Source: Deltaproteobacteria bacterium (lineage in GTDB: Bacteria > Desulfobacterota > Desulfarculia > Adiutricales > Adiutricaceae). Taken from it: a DNA stretch of 34,926 bases. Positions 8,301-17,707 of this stretch are shown here, piece after piece. Below the pieces are notes generated by a model that was not told the origin of the DNA, ran no database searches, and saw nothing but the letters and a program-made list of their open reading frames with translations. Numbering within the stretch: the first letter of the stretch is position 1; the number at the start of each line of letters is the position of its first letter. Location: positions 1 to 34,926 of the forward strand of contig JAIROO010000148.1 in the NCBI GenBank assembly GCA_031257535.1. The letters run 5' to 3'. The translations under genes were made by a program, and so were the position numbers.

Positions 8301-9912
8301 GGGACATAACCAGTTCTTCCCGGATGGGATCAATAGGCGGGTTAGTTATCTGGGCGAACTGTTGTCGAAAAAAGGAAAACAAGGACTGAAATTTTTGGTC
8401 CAAAACGGCCAAAGGCGTGTCCGCGCCCATAGAACCATTAGGCTCGGCTCCATTTTGGGCCATGGGGCTTAGGATAATCTCCGTGTCGTCGCGGGTATAA
8501 CCAAAAAGGGTTTGCCGATAAGCCAGATCTTCTAAACTTTGGGAAAAATCCGGGGTTAAGGCGAAAAAACCCGGAATGTCGATCCGATTTTCCGAAACCC
8601 AGCGACGATAAGGCCTTCTTCTGGCCAATAAACTTTTGACTTCGGTATTTTTTAACAACCGCCCAGACCCCGCTTCGGCTAAGATCATCTGACCTGGCCG
8701 TAAGGAGCCTTTTTCCACGATTTTGTCGTTGTCAAAGGTTAAAGCCCCGGACTCGCTCGCGAAAACCAAAAGCCCGTCGTCGGTTAAGCAATAACGGGCT
8801 GGCCTTAAACCATTGCGATCTAAAGCCGCCGCCACTTTCCGGCCATCGGAGACGACGACGGCCGCTGGACCATCCCAAGGCTCCATCAGGCCGGCGTGAT
8901 ACTCAAAAAAGCCCCGTAAGTTGGTGCTCATGGGATATTTTTGGCCCCAGGCTTGCGGGAGGAGCATGGATAAGGCGTGCTCTAAAGACCGTCCACCTCG
9001 AGTTAAAAACTCCATGGCGTTGTCTAAGCTAGCCGAGTCCGAGCTCTCCGGCTCAATCACTGGCAAGATCTTTTTAATGTCGTCCCCGTATAAAGGCGAG
9101 GCGAAACTCGGCTCCCGGGCGGTTAACCAGGCCCGGTTGCCTTTGATGGTGTTAATCTCCCCGTTATGGGCCAATCCCCGAAAAGGCTGGGCTAAACGCC
9201 AAGAAGGAAAGGTGTTGGTGCTATATCTTTGGTGAATGACGGCTAAGGGCGCCTGGAAAAGAGGGTCGTTTAAGTCTGGGTAAAAGGCCCCTAACTGCTG
9301 GCCAAAAAGCATGCCTTTGTAAACTACGGTCCGCGAGGAAAGACTGGGGACGTAAAACTCGTCGGCCGAAAAACCCGCCTCTTTGGCTCTCCGCTCTAGA
9401 CATTTGCGCAGAACGTAAAGCCGTCTTTCCAAGGCCTCAAAGTCCAAGGGCTCGCGATTAGGCGAATCAACCACGAACTGCCAAACCGCGGGACAGGTTT
9501 CCCTGGCCATTTGCCCTAGGGCCTCGGGCCGAGTCGGAGTCTTCCGCCACTTAAAGAGACGAAAACCCAAAGCTTTAACCTGATTTTCGACTAACTCACG
9601 AGCTCGGTCGGCGGCGGCGGGATCTTGAGGCAAAAACAAAAGACCTAAACCATAAGAGCCAAACGGCGGCAAGTCTGAGCCAAAATGTTCCCGTAGAAAG
9701 AGATCCGGCAAGGTAACGAGAATACCAGCTCCATCGCCGGTATTGGCGTCGGCTCCGGCCGCGCCGCGATGGGTCATGTTCACGACAAGTTTTAGGCCTA
9801 AACTCACCACCTCATGACTGGCCTGGCCATCCAGTCGGCAAAGGCAGCCGACTCCACAAGAATCCCGCTCGTAAGCTGGATCGTAGAGACCGATTTTCTT
9901 TGGATAAGACAT
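5350..9912 (-). CDS. gltB: Glutamate synthase large subunit
   Basis: GOGAT alpha subunit, about 1520 aa. It makes two glutamates from glutamine and 2-oxoglutarate. Domain order is canonical: a class II glutamine amidotransferase domain beginning at Cys19 (ERDSCGVG; the first 18 residues look like the cleaved propeptide); a central domain; the FMN-binding synthase domain (SGEGGEDPERY, KISQGAKPGEGGQLPG); the 3Fe-4S cysteines in CHTNTCPVG; and a C-terminal GXGXG beta-helix domain. The ORF track starts at an upstream TTG (9924). I prefer the ATG at 9912 because it gives the family's usual propeptide, although neither start has a strong Shine-Dalgarno. It lies between glnN and gltD on the same strand, forming an ammonium-assimilation block. 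Confidence 0.96.
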   Translation of the reverse strand: MSYPKKIGLYDPAYERDSCGVGCLCRLDGQASHEVVSLGLKLVVNMTHRGAAGADANTGDGAGILVTLPDLFLREHFGSDLPPFGSYGLGLLFLPQDPAAADRARELVENQVKALGFRLFKWRKTPTRPEALGQMARETCPAVWQFVVDSPNREPLDFEALERRLYVLRKCLERRAKEAGFSADEFYVPSLSSRTVVYKGMLFGQQLGAFYPDLNDPLFQAPLAVIHQRYSTNTFPSWRLAQPFRGLAHNGEINTIKGNRAWLTAREPSFASPLYGDDIKKILPVIEPESSDSASLDNAMEFLTRGGRSLEHALSMLLPQAWGQKYPMSTNLRGFFEYHAGLMEPWDGPAAVVVSDGRKVAAALDRNGLRPARYCLTDDGLLVFASESGALTFDNDKIVEKGSLRPGQMILAEAGSGRLLKNTEVKSLLARRRPYRRWVSENRIDIPGFFALTPDFSQSLEDLAYRQTLFGYTRDDTEIILSPMAQNGAEPNGSMGADTPLAVLDQKFQSLFSFFRQQFAQITNPPIDPIREELVMSLMTFIGYDPNILNEEPYQARLIKLTHPFLSNDDLGRLADLRYDDFNCATISATFAPPSPHQKPGEALAKALNRLEEEAARAARAGTHIIVVSDRAAGRPKSDGVKPELPIPSLLAVAAVNRKLIEIERRVSIGVVLETGDALEVSHMAMLLSLGASAINPYLAYETVADLARRRCLATDLSPTTAVENYVNALKKGLLKIMSKMGISTLRGYRGAQIFEAVGLGSDLMDKYFPGIPSRVGGVSLAQLEKGAATRLSLAANYLKPDLTGPEEPLPVGGAYRYRHDGQPHLWTAESVVALREAVRTGDYELYKKYAALINDQSSQAFTLRGQLAFRLDRPPVPLDEVEPVSQIVKRFATGAMSFGSLSREAHVTMALAMNGLGARSNSGEGGEDPERYKPRPDGQSTISAVKQVASGRFGVTAEYLAHAEELQIKISQGAKPGEGGQLPGHKVDSEIARVRHSTPGVTLISPPPHHDIYSIEDIAQLIYDLHQAADKATVSVKLVSVVGVGTIAAGVAKAMAESILISGFDGGTGAAPLSSIRYAGSPWEIGLAETQQTLVLNNLRTRVRLQADGQMKTGRDVAVAALLGADEFGFATAVLVAMGCLMMRKCHTNTCPVGVATQDPRMRARFAGKPEHVVNFFTFVAQELREIMASLGYRTVKEMIGQVDRLSPRSDSTFLMERGLDFADVLYKPAQEGLSFEAYAPKSPADSLDDRLLPEVASAIENRTPIVLDREVKNTDRAVGAKISSRVVRKWAAAGLPDDTIHLKLSGVAGQSFGAFVAKGVTIELFGEANDYVGKGLSGGKLIIRPPFDAREDFTPSENAIVGNVALYGATSGELYLSGLAGERFAVRNSGALAVVEGVGDHGCEYMTGGRVVVLGPTGVNFAAGMSGGLAYVYDQDGLFDNHCNLEMVDLDLMDREDEEELNALINRHLKYTNSAIAKKILKGWAREKARFIKVFPMEYRQGINLESRLKSLPPDPAA

Positions 9913-10102
9913 AAAAAACACCAAAAACGAATTTTTAGCCCGGGAACCTGTTTTAAAGAGGGAGAAAAAGGCTAAAGACCGCGAAGCCGTCCTTTCGCGA
10001 GAAAGGGTAAGTTGGCCAAAAAATTAGGCCAAAAGACGATTTTACCGCGCCTTTAGGCTAAAAACGCCTAAAAATAAGACGCGGTCACTTAAGAGAAAAA
10101 GG

Positions 10103-10138
10103 CGGGAAAAAAAGGCCACAAAGGGCCTTTTTTTCCCG
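10103..10138. terminator. Strong bidirectional terminator hairpin between glnN and gltB
   Basis: Perfect 15-bp stem: CGGGAAAAAAAGGCC (10103-10117) and GGCCTTTTTTTCCCG (10124-10138), with a 6-nt loop. The A/T runs inside the stem make it work as a hairpin plus U-tract on either strand. On the minus strand it would end the glnN transcript about 170 bp past its stop codon. It also falls in the predicted 5' leader of gltB. Confidence 0.8.
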
Positions 10139-10159
10139 TCAATTTTCACTGATCTTATC

Positions 10160-10190
10160 ATTATAGCATAGTTACGTTAGTTACGGCCAA
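10160..10190 (-). promoter_or_regulatory. Possible gltB promoter
   Basis: On the minus strand a perfect TATAAT (10160-10165) sits about 250 bp upstream of gltB. The only -35 candidate is a poor TTGGCC at 19-bp spacing, so an activator may be needed. The overlapping CGTAACTAACGTAACTA (two near-identical 8-bp units) just upstream of the -10 could be a binding site. This is inference from consensus only. Confidence 0.35.
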
Positions 10191-10304
10191 AGAAGATCGC
10201 GCTCAAAAAAACGCGACAGGGGCCTTGACGTTAGCTTTGACGGCGATAGGTAAAAACCCCCGCCTTAGCTAAAGCTCGCCTAAGGCGGTAATTAAGGAGC
10301 CTAG

Positions 10305-12491
10305 TTACTGCCAAAGCATCTCGCCGTATTTGGGCAGCGGCCAAATGTTGTCGTCCACGGCCAGCTCCAAAGCGTCGACTTCGACCCGGATCTTAGCCAA
10401 GAGCGGCAGAAGAATATCCCTAGCTCCCTCGGCCTTCTTTAAGTAGCCTTCGGTCGCGTCTAGCTCAATGTGTTTTTGATCCAGCTCCTCCAAAAGAGCG
10501 GTTAAAGCCGCGGTGTGCGCGTAAACCTTTTTATAATAGCGCTCCTCGGGTTTGACCGCCGCCGCTGGGCTGGGCAGATCAGCCACGGCTTTGACCAGAT
10601 CGGCCGCCTTTTTCAAGGTCGTCAAGGCCACGGGCAGGATGACCGACCAGCCTAAGGACTGGACCAGCTTGGTTTCCACGTGGACGACCTTCACGTAGTT
10701 CTCATAAAGGACTTCTTGCCTCGCCAAAAGCTCGCGTTCGGTTAAGACGCCAGGCCGAATAAAAACGTCTTTGACCTCGGGATCGGAGTAATGGGTTAAA
10801 GCGGCCACGCTGTCTTTAAGGTTCCAAAGGCCCCGATTTTTGGCCTCCTCCTCCCACTCGGGAGCGTAGTTGTTGCCGTTAAACACCACGGGTAGGTGCT
10901 CTTGGAAGAATTTAGGCAGAACCTTGTGGGCGGCTTTTTGGGGATCGCTTTCCCCGGATTTTTCTAGCTCCGAGCAGATATCGTCTAAAGCGCAGGCCAC
11001 GGCCGCGTTTAAGGCGATATTGGGGGGAGCGATGGACTGGGAGGATCCCACGGCCCGGAACTCAAACTTGTTGCCGGTAAAAGCGAAGGGGCTGGTCCGG
11101 TTCCGGTCGGTGATGTCGCGAGCCAAAGGCGCCATGGCCGAGACGCCCGGAGCCATGGCCCCGCCGCGCCAAGTCTCGGCGTCGGCTTTGTTGTCGATGA
11201 AGGCCTTAATCACGTCGGTCAGTTGATCGCCCAAGAAGACCGATAAAATCGCTGGCGGGGCTTCGTTGGCCCCTAAACGAAAATCATTGCCCGCCCCGGT
11301 CACCCCAATGCGGAGAGGAATCGCGTATTTGTGGACGGCCCTTAAAACCGCGGCCAGAAAAACCATAAACTGGCTATTAGCCCAAGGAGCCGGCCCAGGA
11401 TCAAAGAGATTTTGGCCTTCGTTGTCGGCTAAAGACCAGTTGTTGTGTTTACCCGAGCCATTAACCCCAGCGAAGGGCTTTTCGTGGAGCAGACAAGCCA
11501 AGCCAAACTCCGCCGCGGTTTCCCTTAAGATCTTTAACAAGAGCATGTTGTGGTCAACGGCGAGGTTAATGTTTTCGTATAAAGGAGCCAGCTCAAACTG
11601 AGCCGGAGCCACCTCGTTGTGCCGAGTCCGGGCCGGAATGCCCAAAGCCCACAACCGATTTTCCGCCTCCGTCATGAAAGCCAAAATCTTGGGCGAGATA
11701 GCCCCAAAGTAGTGATCCTCGAGTTCCTGGCCTTTGGGAGCCGGGGCCCCAAAAACAGTCCGGCCGCTCATGATCAGATCGGGCCTTAAGTTATAGAGCC
11801 GCCGGTCAATCAGAAAATACTCCTGCTCAGGCCCGACGTTAGCCCTGACCCTGGTTACCCTATCGTTGCCAAAGAAGCGTAAAACGCGGATGGCTTGCTT
11901 AGAGACGGCCGCTTGGGACCTTAAAAGAGGGGTTTTGGCGTCTAAAGCCTCGCCCGTATGCGACACAAAAATCGAAGGCACGTAAAGGGTTAGCCGGTCC
12001 CCGGATTTTAGTAAAAAGGCCGGGCTTGTGGGATCCCAGGCCGTATAACCCCGAGCCTCGAAAGTGGACCGGATCCCGCCAGAAGGAAAAGAGGAAGCGT
12101 CTGGCTCGCCCTTGACCAGCATTTTTCCCGAAAACTCGTTAATAATGTCGCCGTGGGAGGTTGGGGTTAAAAAAGCGTCGTGTTTTTCCGCCGTTACCCC
12201 GGTTAAAGGCTGAAACCAGTGGGTGTAATGGGAAGCCCCCCGCTCGATGGCCCAGTCTTTCATGGCGCTGGCGATAACGTCGGCGTCGGCGGGGCTGATG
12301 GGCGCGTCGTTGTCAATGGTGGACAGGAGCCGCTCATAGACCGACTTTGGTAGCCGCTCCCGCATTAGCTTAAGGTTGAACAGATCCCGCCCGAACAGCT
12401 CGGCTGGGGGGGGACTAACGGAAACGGGGAGAACAGGTGGTTTAGCGGCCATATGAGCCCTAATAGCCCGACGAGGACTGTCGCTTGACAT
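10305..12491 (-). CDS. glnN: Glutamine synthetase type III
   Basis: A 728-aa ATP-dependent ammonia-glutamate ligase of the GSIII family, which is much longer (about 700-730 aa) than GSI or GSII. The N-terminal FGRDLFNLKLMRERLP region and the GSIII-specific FPSGGIRSTFEARGYTAWDP segment are present. The catalytic core shows GPEQEYFLID, the NGSGKHNNWSL glutamate/metal block and NRTSPFAFTGNKFEFRA. A helical C-terminal extension follows, as is usual in GSIII. The ATG at 12491 has AAGGAG nine bases upstream. GSIII is typical of Bacteroidetes, cyanobacteria and various anaerobes. Its position directly before gltB and gltD gives a complete GS-GOGAT route. Confidence 0.95.
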   Translation of the reverse strand: MSSDSPRRAIRAHMAAKPPVLPVSVSPPPAELFGRDLFNLKLMRERLPKSVYERLLSTIDNDAPISPADADVIASAMKDWAIERGASHYTHWFQPLTGVTAEKHDAFLTPTSHGDIINEFSGKMLVKGEPDASSFPSGGIRSTFEARGYTAWDPTSPAFLLKSGDRLTLYVPSIFVSHTGEALDAKTPLLRSQAAVSKQAIRVLRFFGNDRVTRVRANVGPEQEYFLIDRRLYNLRPDLIMSGRTVFGAPAPKGQELEDHYFGAISPKILAFMTEAENRLWALGIPARTRHNEVAPAQFELAPLYENINLAVDHNMLLLKILRETAAEFGLACLLHEKPFAGVNGSGKHNNWSLADNEGQNLFDPGPAPWANSQFMVFLAAVLRAVHKYAIPLRIGVTGAGNDFRLGANEAPPAILSVFLGDQLTDVIKAFIDNKADAETWRGGAMAPGVSAMAPLARDITDRNRTSPFAFTGNKFEFRAVGSSQSIAPPNIALNAAVACALDDICSELEKSGESDPQKAAHKVLPKFFQEHLPVVFNGNNYAPEWEEEAKNRGLWNLKDSVAALTHYSDPEVKDVFIRPGVLTERELLARQEVLYENYVKVVHVETKLVQSLGWSVILPVALTTLKKAADLVKAVADLPSPAAAVKPEERYYKKVYAHTAALTALLEELDQKHIELDATEGYLKKAEGARDILLPLLAKIRVEVDALELAVDDNIWPLPKYGEMLWQ

Positions 12492-12888
12492 CGCGTGAAA
12501 ACTCCTTGAAAGAAAATTGTCAGATATCTGGTTTCTATTGCAACAAATATGCGCGAGTTCGATCTGGATCCTTTTTTAGGTAAATTTTAAATGATTTCAA
12601 TATGTTATGTCTTTGGAAGCACCTGGGACTATAAAAATTTAGCCACATATTTGTCGTTTTCGTTATGACAATTTCACCTTTCCCGTAGTTTTGGCCAAAA
12701 GCCGTCCCCCCTGGTCTAGCCACCTTTTTTGGTCGCCGCGCAAAAAGCCATTCTTAGAACTTAAACGCAATTATTTTACTAATAATACAAAAATAATTAG
12801 ACTTTAAAAAGATTATAAGCTCAAAAAAAACGGAAAGATTAAAACGATATTAGATACAATAACTGAAAACTAAATCAAAAACAAAAGG
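12492..12888. other. Gap between glnN and the dinB-like gene
   Basis: About 400 bp, AT-rich except for a central stretch around 12680-12720. It must contain the glnN promoter (minus strand), but I could not pick a convincing -35/-10 pair. A 62-codon ORF here has low-complexity content and no Shine-Dalgarno, so I do not call it. Confidence 0.45.
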
Positions 12889-12914
12889 AAGCCCCTGGCC
12901 GTAGCCAGAGGCTT
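12889..12914 (-). terminator. Terminator of the dinB-like gene
   Basis: On the minus strand AAGCCTCTGGC and GCCAGGGGCTT pair (one mismatch) around a 4-nt loop, followed by a T-rich run CCTTTTGTTTTTG. It lies about 35 bp beyond the stop codon, as expected of a rho-independent terminator. Confidence 0.8.
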
Positions 12915-12947
12915 TTAAAGATAAAAAAGGCGATAAGACCTTAAGGC

Positions 12948-13424
12948 TTAGTAAATTCCAGCCAGGCCTTTACCCCGAAGAGCCGCGTCAAAAGTACCTA
13001 AATGGTAAAAAGCGTGGGAGTGGAGCTTAATGACGGAGACGACGTTGGTCCAGTCGACGCCAATCAGCTTAAAAACGTCCTCGTTCCGGGCCAAAAGGTC
13101 CTTATCGGAAAGGGAGCGGATAAAAGCGTCGGTCTTGGGTTTTTGGGCTGTCCAACCCTTGACCGCTTCGGCCAGAGGCAGAACCGGGTCGTTTTGGGTT
13201 TTAAAAAGAGCCGAATCGTCGGTGGTCCCAGCGGGATTGGGGGTAATCGGCCCGGGTAAGAAACGGTCGTTAATCCATAAAACGTGCCAGAAATACTGCC
13301 AAATAGGCCAGTTAGCGAACTTTTGGACCCAAAGATCCTCGGGACAAGCCTCTAAAAACTTGGCCTGCATCCCAAAATAGTCGTCGCTAAGCTTAAGTAA
13401 AGTATCGGTCATGACGGAAGCCAT
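12948..13424 (-). CDS. DinB-like four-helix-bundle protein
   Basis: A 158-aa protein resembling the DinB/YfiT superfamily, small four-helix bundles that usually bind a metal through three histidines. Candidate ligands are the His in YFWHVLWIND and the two in HSHAFYHLG; the spacing and the W-rich first helix fit the family. Members often act as thiol (bacillithiol or mycothiol) S-transferases or are of unknown function; no substrate can be assigned here. The ORF track starts 12 codons earlier at 13460, but GAGGA sits seven bases before the ATG at 13424 and the protein then begins MASVMTDTLL, so I use that start. It is monocistronic, with its own terminator and a foldback repeat ~200 bp upstream. 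Confidence 0.75.
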   Translation of the reverse strand: MASVMTDTLLKLSDDYFGMQAKFLEACPEDLWVQKFANWPIWQYFWHVLWINDRFLPGPITPNPAGTTDDSALFKTQNDPVLPLAEAVKGWTAQKPKTDAFIRSLSDKDLLARNEDVFKLIGVDWTNVVSVIKLHSHAFYHLGTFDAALRGKGLAGIY

Positions 13425-13621
13425 AGTAAATCCTCGCGTAAAATGGCCAAAAACGGCCAAAAGAAAAAAACCAGCCTTAAATAATCAAAAAAGGGACCAG
13501 TTTAACGACCCACCTTTTTTGACCTTAAAAAATTTTATTCATTTTTCGTTTAGCGAAATTGTAATTTATTAAGGACCAAAAGGCAAACGCCCGCCATAAG
13601 GAGAGCTTGGGGAAAATTTTT

Positions 13622-13759
13622 GACGCCACAGTAAAAACACCTTTTTGATTTTTGAAGGCTCGTTAAAATACAGTATATAGTGGTCAATATAATATTGATA
13701 GACTTATGTAGAAAACCACGCGCCTAAAATTTCCACGCCAGGATTTTTACTAAGCCATC
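13622..13759 (-). repeat. Foldback repeat copy 4
   Basis: 138 bp. Minus-strand reading begins GATGGCTTAGTAAAAATCC and ends GGTGTTTTTACTGTGGCGTC. The middle contains ACCACTATATACTG and AATTTTAGGCGCGTGG, as in the other copies. The TTGAAA box has become TGGAAA. It faces the dinB-like gene, ~200 bp from its start. Confidence 0.88.
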
Positions 13760-13769
13760 CTTTAAGAGG

Positions 13770-13798
13770 TTGACAGAACATTTTTAATTTGTTAATAT
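13770..13798 (+). promoter_or_regulatory. Consensus-like promoter upstream of the methyltransferase
   Basis: TTGACA (13770-13775), a 17-bp spacer and TAATAT (13793-13798), immediately after repeat copy 4. This is the best -35 match in the gap and points toward the methyltransferase ~350 bp away. The transcript would run through repeat copy 5. Confidence 0.45.
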
Positions 13799-13942
13799 AA
13801 TTACTTTAAGAGACTCGAGGTCTTTACCACCACATTAAGTATATAACATAAACCTTTGACAATGACGAATGACGTTATTGAAAAAATTATATTTATTTAT
13901 GCAATACATAATTTAAGATTTATATAATAATATCTAACGGTT

Positions 13943-14080
13943 AATGTTTCACAACTAAGCCAACCTTTTTAATTTTTAAGGGTTTATTAATATACAGTAT
14001 TAAGTATCCGATAAAATTTTATATTCGTTTTTAGTTCTACGGTCCTAAAATTTCATCGCCAGGTTTTTTACTAAGCCATC
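13943..14080 (-). repeat. Foldback repeat copy 5 (divergent)
   Basis: About 138 bp. Minus-strand left end GATGGCTTAGTAAAAAACC is well kept, as are GAAATTTTAGG and the central ATACTGTATATTAATAAACCC. The other end, near 13943, is degraded. It points away from the methyltransferase and lies in tandem with copy 4. Confidence 0.82.
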
Positions 14081-14154
14081 AAATAAGTTTTTATTAATCT
14101 TTTTGGTTTATATTTTTATCTATCAATTTATTTTTTTAATATAAGTGTTAATAT

Positions 14155-14916
14155 ATGTTTTCGAAGTTAAAACAAATGATTCATGATAGAATTCACCGTA
14201 AATCCGTATATGTTACGTCCATATATTGGGATTCAAAAGCTGAAGGATATGACGCTTCAGCCGTTTCAATGTGGCCTAATACTATTTTAAACGAATATTA
14301 CAACAATGAATTAATGAATATTATTGATTTACTTAAACTAGATTATAACATTTCGAATGTTTTAGATCTTGGCTGCGGAACTGGGATTTTTTCTAGATGG
14401 TTCGCGGCCCAAGGAGCCCAGGTCAAAGGTATTGATTTTTCCGAAAAGGCAATTCAAATAGCTATTAGTAAAAGTAATAGTGAAAATATAACTTATCATG
14501 TCTCTTCAATTTTTGACATCAACGAACAAATAAAGTATAATTTAATTTTTATTAAGAGCGTTTTATCAGTTGCTTGCTCATCGAACGACCAATTAATTTC
14601 TGTATTTAATATTTTAAAACCACTTATCGCTGATAATGGTTCACTTTTTATATGTGAACCTATTCATAAAGGTTTTTTATCACGAGTATTAAATATAAAT
14701 ATAACTGAGTTTACTAATATTTTATCTGCCCAAGGTTTTAAAATTTCTTTTGTTAAACCAATTTGTTTTTGGCCTGTTCGTTTATTGTTATGTTATGTGC
14801 CCTGGCCTAAATTCATCACTTCGCCTATCTATTATTTAGGCGTATTCTTACAAAAATTGCCTTTATTGTCTAGATTAGGCGATTACTGGTGTATATCAGC
14901 GACTTTAAAAAAGTAA
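14155..14916 (+). CDS. Class I SAM-dependent methyltransferase
   Basis: A 253-aa Rossmann-fold methyltransferase. SAM-binding motif I, VLDLGCGTGIFSRWFAAQG, lies near residue 65 and is followed by the acidic motif II in KGIDFSEKAIQIA. The family acts on many small molecules and lipids (UbiE/UbiG/COQ5-like), so the substrate cannot be named. The C-terminal ~60 residues are aromatic and hydrophobic (CFWPVRLLLCYVPWPKF), suggesting a membrane or lipid substrate. No clear Shine-Dalgarno precedes the ATG. The gene is far more AT-rich than its neighbours in third positions, which suggests recent acquisition. It stands alone, next to two foldback repeats. Confidence 0.85.
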   Translation: MFSKLKQMIHDRIHRKSVYVTSIYWDSKAEGYDASAVSMWPNTILNEYYNNELMNIIDLLKLDYNISNVLDLGCGTGIFSRWFAAQGAQVKGIDFSEKAIQIAISKSNSENITYHVSSIFDINEQIKYNLIFIKSVLSVACSSNDQLISVFNILKPLIADNGSLFICEPIHKGFLSRVLNINITEFTNILSAQGFKISFVKPICFWPVRLLLCYVPWPKFITSPIYYLGVFLQKLPLLSRLGDYWCISATLKK

Positions 14917-15221
14917 AACTCTCTTAAATAACGTTACACCTCCTGTGTTAATTAGGCTTATTACCCATTTAGGCATCTTTTTTCGCTCCTTTATAGCCAC
15001 CTTAAGTCAATTTTTTCGCCCATTTATCGCCTTTTTTGGCCCCACTTTTCGTCTATTTTTTCTGTCACCAGCCGCCCGTTTATGAACTTTAAGCCTAAAG
15101 ACGTAAGTTCGCCTGGCTTGAAAGTCTAGCCTATATATGGTATTTTGTAGTTAATCTGACCAAAGTTCTTTGGCCTACCCGAAATATCGGGTCTAACAGT
15201 TCCCTTCGGTATATTCGTTTT
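14917..15221. other. Gap between methyltransferase and ppx/gppA
   Basis: About 305 bp, pyrimidine-rich on the plus strand, with no ORF. A short dyad ACCCGAAATATCGGGT (15177-15192) lies ~30 bp before the ppx/gppA start and could be an operator or a leader hairpin. No confident promoter or Shine-Dalgarno was found. Confidence 0.45.
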
Positions 15222-16166
15222 ATGCCAAACCGTCCTTTAGCCGCCCTCGATCTTGGCTCCAACACTTTCCGGCTAATTTTGGCCCAAAGCGACGATTTTG
15301 GCCAAGGGCTCCTTAACCGCCGAGTTTGGCAGGAGATCCCAAGGATCGCGGAAGGACTCGCCCCTGGCGGCTCCTTCGCGGCCGAGCCCTTGAAAAGAGC
15401 TATAGCCGCTCTAGAGACCTTTCAGACCCAAATTGACCAGAGCCAACCCAGCCGCGTCTTAGCCGGGGCGACCATGGCTTTTCGCTTAGCTAAAGACGGC
15501 GAGGCGGTCTTAAAGGCCATCCAGAGCCGTTTTGGCTGGGAGACTCGCCTATTAAGCGGCCAAGAGGAAGCCCGTCTTTCGGCTTATGGCGTCTTAAGCG
15601 GCCTTAAACCCCTCCTCGAAAGCGGCCTTATTTTTGATATAGGGGGCCGCTCAACCGAATTTATTAAAACCCATGGCCAGACCTTAGTTACCGCTCAAAG
15701 TCTAAATCTAGGGGTCGTCAGCTTAACCGAAGACCATATCCACGCCGATCCCCCTACCACCACTGAATTGGCCGCCTTAACCAAAAGCGTCGCCGCTTCT
15801 TTAAAGACCTTAAACCCCGATCTTTGGCCTTTAGACCCAAACGCGACCCTGGTGGGGACGGCGGGCACGGTGACCACGGTCGCGGCCATGCTGATGGATA
15901 TGGCCGACTACGACGGGGATCTCGTCAATAATCAAGTCTTCAAGAAAGCGGACATTGTCAAGCTTTTTGACCGTTTAACCCGCCTCCCGATCGCCCACCG
16001 CCAAAGGACGCCAGGGCTGCACCCCAAAAGAGCCGACGTCATCGTGGCTGGACTGGCCTTAGTCCTCGCGATCTTAGACTTTTTTCAGCGGGATACTTTA
16101 ATGGTTAGCGACAACAGTTTATTAGAAGGTCTGTGGCTAGTCGCCGCCGGCCGAACCCATCTTTAG
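15222..16166 (+). CDS. Ppx/GppA family phosphatase
   Basis: A 314-aa protein of the exopolyphosphatase / pppGpp phosphohydrolase family (ASKHA fold). The N-terminal ALDLGSNTFRLILA is the phosphate-1 motif, LIFDIGGRSTEFI the second, and VGTAGTVTTVAAML the adenosine-type loop. At ~310 aa it is the short form with only the two ATPase-fold domains and lacks the C-terminal HD-like extension of E. coli Ppx/GppA. Sequence alone does not tell polyphosphate from pppGpp hydrolysis. It is followed 35 bp later by guaB, so the two may be co-transcribed; a link between guanine nucleotide supply and (p)ppGpp turnover is an inference. Confidence 0.9.
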   Translation: MPNRPLAALDLGSNTFRLILAQSDDFGQGLLNRRVWQEIPRIAEGLAPGGSFAAEPLKRAIAALETFQTQIDQSQPSRVLAGATMAFRLAKDGEAVLKAIQSRFGWETRLLSGQEEARLSAYGVLSGLKPLLESGLIFDIGGRSTEFIKTHGQTLVTAQSLNLGVVSLTEDHIHADPPTTTELAALTKSVAASLKTLNPDLWPLDPNATLVGTAGTVTTVAAMLMDMADYDGDLVNNQVFKKADIVKLFDRLTRLPIAHRQRTPGLHPKRADVIVAGLALVLAILDFFQRDTLMVSDNSLLEGLWLVAAGRTHL

Positions 16167-16186
16167 CCACTTAAACGCCTAATTAA

Positions 16187-17671
<1,485 letters not shown>

Positions 17672-17707
17672 TCTAAAAAAGGCTTTAATCTATAAGGATC
17701 ATTTCCG

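Larger units (their letters stand above)
9925..10304. other. glnN-gltB intergenic region
   Basis: About 380 bp with no ORF. It holds the terminator-like hairpin and the candidate gltB promoter described separately. The rest is A-rich sequence with scattered GGCC/AAAA pieces, and nothing else is recognisable. Confidence 0.5.
13760..14154. other. AT-rich gap before the methyltransferase
   Basis: Very AT-rich, with no ORF. It contains the promoter above, an overlapping AATGACGAATGACG direct repeat near 13861, and foldback repeat copy 5. It contrasts sharply with the housekeeping blocks on either side. Confidence 0.5.

Noticed and set aside
3961-9403. Several plus-strand ORFs and one minus-strand ORF inside gltD and gltB
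   Set aside because: They are shadows of the two long, clearly recognised genes.
12530-12570. Possible tRNA T-arm (GAGTTCGATCTGGATCC)
   Set aside because: No acceptor stem, anticodon arm or D-arm can be built around it.
12535-12723. 62-codon minus-strand ORF upstream of glnN
   Set aside because: No Shine-Dalgarno, no family resemblance, atypical composition, and it lies where the glnN promoter must be.
13002-13380. Two overlapping plus-strand ORFs across the dinB-like gene
   Set aside because: Antisense shadows; the minus-strand frame has a Shine-Dalgarno, a terminator and family motifs.
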